DNA from: DSM-111022 sp043424535
Lineage (GTDB): Bacteria > Bacillota > Bacilli > Lactobacillales > Aerococcaceae
DNA length: 20,044 nucleotides
Assembly (NCBI GenBank): GCA_043424535.1
Contig: JBHWOV010000042.1
Location: 1 to 20,044 of the forward strand
Reading direction: 5' to 3'
A program made the translations under genes and the position numbers. The notes under the pieces are model-generated. The model was not told the DNA's origin. It ran no database searches and saw only the letters and a list, made by a program, of their open reading frames with translations. Numbering within the stretch: the first letter of the stretch is position 1; each line of letters starts with the position of its first letter. Shown here piece by piece: positions 14,905 through 20,044 of the stretch.

Positions 14905-15661
14905 TCAGATTACCTCTGCTCAAAATGCACAATTTAAACAATGGCGGAAATTACATACCGCGAAGCATCGTAAAAAATCACAAACATATCTTATCGAAGG
15001 GGACCATCTCGTTGAAGAGGCTCTGAAATATTTACCAAGAGACGCATTTGCATCCTTGATTTTAAGTGAAATGTATCAAGGCGAGACGATACCATTTCAT
15101 GAGGCAGATTATGTTATTACAGAAACATTAAGCAATCAATTAAGTCAAACACCAGCGAATCAAGGAATTTTTGCGGTGCTGAAAATGCCGTCTTCTGATA
15201 CATTGCCCCTAGAGGGGACCCATTATCTACTCATTGATAATGTTCAAGATCCAGGAAATGTGGGAACGATGATTCGAACGGCGGATGCCTTTAATTATGA
15301 TGCGGTTATCTTAGGAACGGGTACCGTCGATATGTACAATGATAAAGTGTTACGCGCAACACAGGGATCCATTTGGCATCTTCCTGTTTTAACAGGAGAT
15401 TTAACGACTCTCATCCCAGAATTAAAAAGCAGACAAATTCCTGTTTTAGCGACGGCATTGAATGCGGATGCGATTGATTATCAAACATTCGATGCATTGG
15501 ATTCGTGCGCGATCATTATGGGGAATGAAGGCCAAGGTGTCTCTACAGAGTTGATTCATCAAGCAGATCAGAGTATTTATATTCCGATGCCTGGCCAATC
15601 TGAAAGCTTGAATGTTGCGGTCGCAACTGGTATATTATTAAGTAAGTTCGTTAATCAATGA
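14897..15661 (+). CDS. rlmP: 23S rRNA 2'-O-methyltransferase, SPOUT (TrmH/SpoU) family
   Basis: A SPOUT-fold methyltransferase like B. subtilis YsgA (RlmP), shown to form 2'-O-methylguanosine at position 2553 in the A loop of 23S rRNA. A small N-terminal substrate-binding domain (residues 1-95) precedes the SPOUT domain with its three motifs: NVQDPGNVGTMIRTADAF from 115, IIMGNEGQGVS at ~206-216 and PMPGQSESLNVAVATG from 230, where the knot and SAM pocket lie. Start choice: ATG 14897 overlaps the pepV stop (ATGACTAA), giving 254 residues that begin MTNQITSAQN, a usual N-terminus here; an ATG at 14861 would add 12 residues. The weak ribosome binding site suggests coupling to pepV. In B. subtilis ysgA lies beside pheST, as it nearly does here. 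Confidence 0.88.
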   Translation: MTNQITSAQNAQFKQWRKLHTAKHRKKSQTYLIEGDHLVEEALKYLPRDAFASLILSEMYQGETIPFHEADYVITETLSNQLSQTPANQGIFAVLKMPSSDTLPLEGTHYLLIDNVQDPGNVGTMIRTADAFNYDAVILGTGTVDMYNDKVLRATQGSIWHLPVLTGDLTTLIPELKSRQIPVLATALNADAIDYQTFDALDSCAIIMGNEGQGVSTELIHQADQSIYIPMPGQSESLNVAVATGILLSKFVNQ

Positions 15662-15671
15662 ACTTTGAAAA

Positions 15672-15696
15672 AAATTTAAATGTCATTCAAATTTTT
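15672..15696 (+). terminator. Weak AT-rich terminator after rlmP
   Basis: AAATTTAAA (15672-15680) can pair with TTCAAATTT (15686-15694) around a TGTCA loop, with one mismatch, followed by T. The stem has no G-C pair, so termination may be partial. Confidence 0.3.
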
Positions 15697-15717
15697 ATCA
15701 CAATTGCGTGATATACT
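15696..15717 (+). promoter_or_regulatory. Extended -10 promoter of the HD-domain gene with overlapping dyad
   Basis: TGATATACT (15709-15717) is an extended -10; no good -35 is seen. The perfect dyad TATCAC-N6-GTGATA (15696-15713) overlaps its upstream edge and could be an operator. Confidence 0.4.
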
Positions 15718-15750
15718 AGTAACAGTAATAAATTAGAAGGAGTCGACTGA

Positions 15751-16308
15751 ATGCGTAAAATTTGGCAAGATGATTTAGAATATATGGAGCTAATCGAAGA
15801 TTTATTAGCTTTAGAAGAAGTACAATCCTTAGAGCAATTCAAGCATCATAAAGTGACGAATCGTCTAGCGCATTCTCTGTTAGTATCCTATTATAGTTAT
15901 TGTATGGCTAAACGATTTGGTTTAAATACACGAGCGATCGCTCGTGCTGGATTACTTCACGATTTATTCTTTTATGAAAGTGAAGATAAGTACGAAGTCG
16001 GTGGCTTAAGTCACAATTATGAACATCCGAGAATTGCTTTAGAAAATGCTAAAAAATTAACGGAACTTAGTGATTTAGAATGTGATATTATCTTGAAGCA
16101 CATGTTTGGTGCCACAAGAGATTTACCTAAATATAAAGAAAGCTGGATTGTGACATTGATGGATAAACGGGCAGCGATTACTGAAATAGTAGTCGGTAGT
16201 GCGAAGCTTACCAAAGCAGCCATCTCCCGTTATCAAAGAATGATTAACAATGCTTATCGACCTGCTTATTTAGGTCATGAAACAATCGATCAATTTGAAG
16301 ATTATTAA
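15751..16308 (+). CDS. HD-domain phosphohydrolase-like protein, unknown substrate
   Basis: A soluble 185-residue protein of the HD superfamily, which holds metal-dependent phosphohydrolases acting on nucleotides. The metal ligands can be followed along the chain: H41 (RLAHSLLV), H70-D71 (LLHDLFF), H92 (NYEHPRIA), H117 (ILKHMFG) and D138 (TLMDKRAA). The extra histidines between HD and the last Asp suggest a two-metal site, as in YqeK-type diadenosine tetraphosphatases, but sequence likeness beyond the ligands is slight and I do not assign a substrate. AGAAGGAG lies 8 bases before ATG 15751. It has its own promoter and no visible terminator before the pheS leader, so readthrough into pheST is possible. 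Confidence 0.75.
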   Translation: MRKIWQDDLEYMELIEDLLALEEVQSLEQFKHHKVTNRLAHSLLVSYYSYCMAKRFGLNTRAIARAGLLHDLFFYESEDKYEVGGLSHNYEHPRIALENAKKLTELSDLECDIILKHMFGATRDLPKYKESWIVTLMDKRAAITEIVVGSAKLTKAAISRYQRMINNAYRPAYLGHETIDQFEDY

Positions 16309-16316
16309 AGACATGA

Positions 16317-16540
16317 ATCAGAACCCAAAATGTGCAAACCCACAGGAAGAAATAGCTTGACTGAGACTATTTCAATGTCAGACATATTTTGTTTCATTCT
16401 GAGAGTCGCTCTGTTAAGTAGGAAACTATGAAAAGGAGCCCGTTCTCGCGGTTAAGAGTATAAGTGCTCATCGTCAATTAGACGCTGAGAACAAGGGTGG
16501 TACCACGATAGCTCGTCCCTTTGGGGAGGGGCTATTTTTG
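16317..16540 (+). promoter_or_regulatory. T-box leader, phenylalanine-responsive, with terminator
   Basis: The T-box AAGGGTGGTACCACG is at 16493-16507. Stem I can form from TCAGAA / TTCTGA (16318-16323, 16397-16402) and CAAAATGTG / CATATTTTG (16326-16334, 16383-16391); between them TTC at 16393-16395, followed by A, is the likely phenylalanine specifier. An upper hairpin is GAAATAG / CTATTTC (16349-16373). Stem III is GTTCTC / GAGAAC (16442-16447, 16487-16492). The terminator is ATAGC..TCCC / GGGGA..GCTAT (16508-16535) with a short T run. Uncharged tRNA-Phe should permit pheST transcription. No clear promoter is visible; it would lie in the end of the HD gene. Confidence 0.88.
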
Positions 16541-16559
16541 TGTAAAAAGGAGGAATTTT

Positions 16560-17618
16560 ATGTCGATTGATACATTACAACTACAGACAAAAGCCTTGGC
16601 AGAAGCAGCACAAGAAGCGATTCAACAAGCTGATTCAACCAAAGCTTTACAAGAAATCCGTGTTAAATTTACCGGAAAAAAAGGTGAACTCACGGCGATT
16701 TCAAAAGAAATGCGCAATTTAGCTAATGATGAAAAACCAATCTTAGGAAAGGCGATTTCAGAATTTCATAGCGTCTTTAACGAACATTTCAATGCAAAAG
16801 AAGCCGCATTAAAAGAACAAGAACTCAATGCTCAATTAGCGGCAGAAACATTGGATGTGACACTACCAGGAAGAAAACCAGCCACTGGAACACGACACAT
16901 TTTGACACAAACACGTGAAGAAATTGAAGATTTCTTCTTAGGATTAGGTTATCAAGTCGTCGATGGACCAGAGGTTGAATTAGATTTATATAATTTCGAG
17001 AAAATGAACTTGCCAAAAAATCATCCCGCTCGAGATATGCAAGATACATTTTATATCGATGATGAAGTGATGCTTCGTACGCACACATCACCTGTTCAAG
17101 CCCGGACGATGGAAAAGCATGACTTTGCAGCGGGACCTTTGAAAATGATCTCACCAGGAAAAGTATTCAGACGTGACGATGATGATGCGACGCATTCCCA
17201 TCAATTCCAACAAATCGAAGGGCTTGTGATCGATAGACATGTCACACTCGCAGATTTAAAAGGCACGCTCTTATTATTTGCGCGTGCGATGTTTGGCGAA
17301 AATCGTGATATTCGTCTGCGCCCAAGTTATTTCCCCTTCACAGAACCATCTGTTGAAGCAGATATTTCTTGCTTCAAATGTGAAGGTGCAGGCTGTCATA
17401 TTTGTAAACAGACTGGTTGGATTGAAATACTAGGCTCAGGGATTGTGCATCCAGATGTCTTAGAAATGTCAGGTGTCGATTCGAAAAAATATAGTGGCTT
17501 TGCCTTTGGTTTAGGTATCGAAAGGGTCGCCATGTTACGCCACAATATCGATGATATTCGCCATTTCTATCAAAATGACACCCGATTCCTAACGCAATTT
17601 AAAGGAGGTCATCAATAA
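16560..17618 (+). CDS. pheS: Phenylalanyl-tRNA synthetase alpha subunit
   Basis: The catalytic subunit of the alpha2-beta2 enzyme that charges tRNA-Phe. The first ~90 residues form the helical, probably coiled-coil arm that contacts tRNA. The class II catalytic core follows: LRTHTSPVQ at 172-180, motif 2 with KVFRRDDDDATHSHQF (from 201), and motif 3 with FGLGIERVAML (316-326). A Cys-rich stretch (CFKCEGAGCHICKQTGW), common in bacterial PheS, lies just before motif 3. Start choice: AAGGAGG (16547-16553) lies 6 bases before ATG 16560, giving 352 residues; the ATG at 16521 falls in the terminator hairpin and would add 13 residues. pheT begins on the next base after the stop. Confidence 0.98.
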   Translation: MSIDTLQLQTKALAEAAQEAIQQADSTKALQEIRVKFTGKKGELTAISKEMRNLANDEKPILGKAISEFHSVFNEHFNAKEAALKEQELNAQLAAETLDVTLPGRKPATGTRHILTQTREEIEDFFLGLGYQVVDGPEVELDLYNFEKMNLPKNHPARDMQDTFYIDDEVMLRTHTSPVQARTMEKHDFAAGPLKMISPGKVFRRDDDDATHSHQFQQIEGLVIDRHVTLADLKGTLLLFARAMFGENRDIRLRPSYFPFTEPSVEADISCFKCEGAGCHICKQTGWIEILGSGIVHPDVLEMSGVDSKKYSGFAFGLGIERVAMLRHNIDDIRHFYQNDTRFLTQFKGGHQ

Positions 17619-20039
17619 ATGAAATTATCAATGGAATGGCTAGATCAATATGTTGATTTAACAGGCGTTAATCCGCTTGAATTTGCAGAAATTCTCTCCA
17701 AAACCGGACTCGAAGTAGAGGGAATTGATAATATTGGCGAAAACTTATCACATCTCGTGGTAGGGGAAGTGGCATCATGTGAACCGATGGAAGATAGTGA
17801 TCATCTCAATTTGACCCAAGTAAATGTTGGGGAAGAGACGATTCAAATCGTTTGCGGTGCACCGAATATCGCAGCCGGTCAAAAAGTGATTGTCGCCTTA
17901 CCAGGTGCTGTCTTACCCGGTGACTTTAAAATTAAGAAAAGTAAGCTGCGCGGTCACGAATCCAATGGCATGATCTGTTCCTTACAAGAGATCGGCATCA
18001 GTGAAAATGTCATCCCGAAAAAATATGCCGATGGGATTTATGTACTGCCAAAAGATGCGCCCGTTGGTGCGGATATTGTCGACTATTTAAAATTAAATGA
18101 CCCTGTTTTAGAATTAGATTTAACACCGAATCGTGCCGATGCGATGAGTATTCGTGGGGCCGTTTATGAAGTAGGAGCTGTATTAGATAAGCCGGTTGAG
18201 TTTAATCCAACATTTGAATCAGAAAAAGTTCAAGACGACGCCTTATTGAATGCGGTGACGATCGATGTGACAGAAAGTGATCTCAGTCCCCATTATCAAC
18301 TCCGCATTATTAAAAATGTCACGATTCAAGATAGTCCCGTTTGGATGCAAATGCGCTTGATGAAATCAGGCATTCGTCCCGTCAATAATATTGTTGATGT
18401 GACCAACTATTTCTTATTATTATACGGACAACCAATGCATACATTCGACTATGATTCTTTAACGTCGCATGACATAAAAGTCACCCGTGCTAAAGACGGT
18501 ACCGTCTTTAAGACATTAGACCAATCTGACCGAAAATTATCATCCGATGATGTTGTAATCCAAAGCGGTGAAACACCGGTTGCCTTAGCGGGTGTGATGG
18601 GCGGTTATGATTCCGAAGTGACCGATGAAACGAAAACGATCTTACTTGAAGTTGCGCGCTTTAATCCTGAATATGTTCGTCTGACATCTAAAAAATTCAA
18701 TTTACGTTCAGAATCTAGCGCGCGCTATGAAAAAGGGATCAATGCGGCCACAGTCAATGAAGCGGGTGAATTAGCAGCCGCCTTGATTGCTGAATTGGGC
18801 CAAGGACAAGTCGTTGATGGGGTAGTAGAATCACAACCTGAACCCATTGAAGACAATCAAATTTCCTTAAAATATGCCACCATTACGGATAAATTAGGTG
18901 TCCATATTGATCAATCTGAATTGAAATCGATTATGCGACGCTTAGGCTTTGCCACGGAATTTGCAGAGGATTATTTAATCACAACGATTCCACCACGTCG
19001 CTGGGATATTCATATTGAAGCTGATTTATTAGAAGAAATCGCGCGAATTTATGGCTATGACAATATTCCGACGACTTTACCATCCGGTGAATCAACGGTG
19101 GGAACATTAACAAAACAACAAACATTACAACGTAAAACCCGCGAATTATCTGAAGGTTTTGGATTAAATCAAGTCATCTCATATGTTCTCACATCAAAAG
19201 AACAAGCGAAATTAATGGATCATCCAGAATATGATAAGGTTGAATTATTAATGCCGATTTCTGAAGAACGGGCTGTTTTGCGCCAAAGTATGTTCCCAGC
19301 CATGATGGAAATTGCGCAATTTAATAAAGCGCGACAAAATACTCATTTAGCATTCTATGAAATCGGGAATGTTTTCTTCGGTCAAGGAAAAAATCAACAA
19401 CCAATCGAAGAAGAACGTTTTGCGATTTTATTGTCTGGTATTAATCAATCATCCACTTGGTATGCTACTCAAGAAATGTATGACTTCTATGACCTTAAAG
19501 GCATGGTCGAAAGTTATTTAGAAGCAGTCGGTGTTCAAAGCGATATTTCCTATCAATTGACACAAGATTATGAAGAAATGCATCCGGGAAGAACGGCTAC
19601 GATTAAACTGGGTGAAGACATCATCGGACTATTAGGACAAGTCCATCCGACTATGGCTCGTTCTTATGATTTACCAGATGAAACATTCTTTATGGAATTA
19701 AAATTAGAAGCGGTATTGCATCATTTACAGTCAATGCCAACGCAATCACCGATTCCACGTTTCCCATCATCGGCTCGCGATTTAGCATTATTAGTCGATG
19801 AAACAACGCAACATGCGGAACTCGTGTCCATTATTGAACAAAATGGCGGTCAGTATTTACAAACCGTTGAATTATTTGACTTATATGATGGTGAAAATAT
19901 CGAAGCAGGTAAAAAATCATTAGCATATCATCTCGTCTTCCAAAATCCAGCAGACACATTAACGGATGAAGCGATTGATCAAGCAATGAATGATATTCAA
20001 GATGCTTTATCACAAGTCTCTGGACTAAGTATCCGTTAA
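17619..20039 (+). CDS. pheT: Phenylalanyl-tRNA synthetase beta subunit
   Basis: The large subunit of phenylalanyl-tRNA synthetase, giving tRNA recognition and editing of mischarged tyrosine. Domains in order: N-terminal segment, the EMAP/OB-type tRNA-binding domain (residues ~40-150, with VCGAPNI and HESNGMICSLQEIG), B3/B4 editing region (~210-390), B5 (~405-475), the inactive class II core-like domain (~480-690), and the ferredoxin-fold anticodon-binding domain (~710-806, from PRFPSSARDLALLVD). The 806 residues match B. subtilis PheT (~804) and the final residues fit the family, so it is complete. AAAGGAGG lies inside the end of pheS, 10 bases before ATG 17619, so the two subunits are made together. 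Confidence 0.98.
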   Translation: MKLSMEWLDQYVDLTGVNPLEFAEILSKTGLEVEGIDNIGENLSHLVVGEVASCEPMEDSDHLNLTQVNVGEETIQIVCGAPNIAAGQKVIVALPGAVLPGDFKIKKSKLRGHESNGMICSLQEIGISENVIPKKYADGIYVLPKDAPVGADIVDYLKLNDPVLELDLTPNRADAMSIRGAVYEVGAVLDKPVEFNPTFESEKVQDDALLNAVTIDVTESDLSPHYQLRIIKNVTIQDSPVWMQMRLMKSGIRPVNNIVDVTNYFLLLYGQPMHTFDYDSLTSHDIKVTRAKDGTVFKTLDQSDRKLSSDDVVIQSGETPVALAGVMGGYDSEVTDETKTILLEVARFNPEYVRLTSKKFNLRSESSARYEKGINAATVNEAGELAAALIAELGQGQVVDGVVESQPEPIEDNQISLKYATITDKLGVHIDQSELKSIMRRLGFATEFAEDYLITTIPPRRWDIHIEADLLEEIARIYGYDNIPTTLPSGESTVGTLTKQQTLQRKTRELSEGFGLNQVISYVLTSKEQAKLMDHPEYDKVELLMPISEERAVLRQSMFPAMMEIAQFNKARQNTHLAFYEIGNVFFGQGKNQQPIEEERFAILLSGINQSSTWYATQEMYDFYDLKGMVESYLEAVGVQSDISYQLTQDYEEMHPGRTATIKLGEDIIGLLGQVHPTMARSYDLPDETFFMELKLEAVLHHLQSMPTQSPIPRFPSSARDLALLVDETTQHAELVSIIEQNGGQYLQTVELFDLYDGENIEAGKKSLAYHLVFQNPADTLTDEAIDQAMNDIQDALSQVSGLSIR

Positions 20040-20044
20040 AACGG

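Noticed and set aside
11061..15661. Search for a mobile element, phage remnant or CRISPR array
   Set aside because: No transposase, integrase, direct-repeat array or target duplication is visible; all genes are ordinary chromosomal families with normal spacing.
16521..16559. Upstream in-frame start of pheS
   Set aside because: It lies in the T-box terminator hairpin; AAGGAGG is correctly placed for ATG 16560.

Overview
The window looks like chromosomal housekeeping DNA from a low-GC Gram-positive bacterium of the order Lactobacillales. The evidence is AT-rich sequence, AAGGAGG-type ribosome binding sites, T-box leaders on aminoacyl-tRNA synthetase genes, a tRNA gene without an encoded CCA, and an SMK-box (SAM-III) riboswitch in front of metK, an RNA class known mainly from Lactobacillales. 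A family such as Aerococcaceae or Carnobacteriaceae would fit, but I cannot fix the genus from sequence alone. I see no mobile element, phage gene, CRISPR array, defence gene or broken gene.

Layout. 1-68: the 3' half of a tRNA-Gly gene and its terminator. 123-2988: an MFS permease and a large multi-pass glycosyltransferase-like membrane protein, each with its own terminator. 3045-3833 (minus): a small membrane protein shaped like a UbiA prenyltransferase but apparently without the catalytic aspartates. 3834-4069: a divergent regulatory region with two promoters, an 11-bp inverted repeat and the SMK box. 4070-5275: metK. 5331-5897 (minus): mnmM/ytqB, a tRNA wobble-uridine methyltransferase. 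5978-6248: leucine T-box leader, then leuS, a MurJ-type lipid II flippase with a very long acidic N-terminus, and the pseudouridine synthase rsuA, in one apparent operon ending at 11828. 11831-13324 (minus): a noncanonical pyruvate-kinase-like protein. 13483-15661: pepV dipeptidase, translationally overlapped by the 23S rRNA methyltransferase rlmP/ysgA. 15751-16308: an HD-domain protein. 16317-16540: phenylalanine T-box leader, then pheS and pheT, both complete; the window ends 5 bases after pheT.

The common theme is translation and its supplies: two tRNA synthetases, SAM synthetase, three RNA-modifying enzymes (mnmM, rsuA, rlmP) of which the methylases use SAM, and a dipeptidase that releases amino acids. 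Three genes or operons are controlled by leader RNAs that sense SAM, uncharged tRNA-Leu or uncharged tRNA-Phe. Three plus-strand units meet a minus-strand gene head-on, and each pair shares a hairpin terminator that can work both ways.

The less ordinary items are the degenerate UbiA-like protein, the N-terminally extended pyruvate-kinase-like protein without a C-terminal domain, the roughly 247-residue acidic extension on the flippase, the hairpin inserted in the SMK-box linker, and the 11-mer shared by the two divergent leaders around metK. I found nothing that clearly forms a new multigene system.
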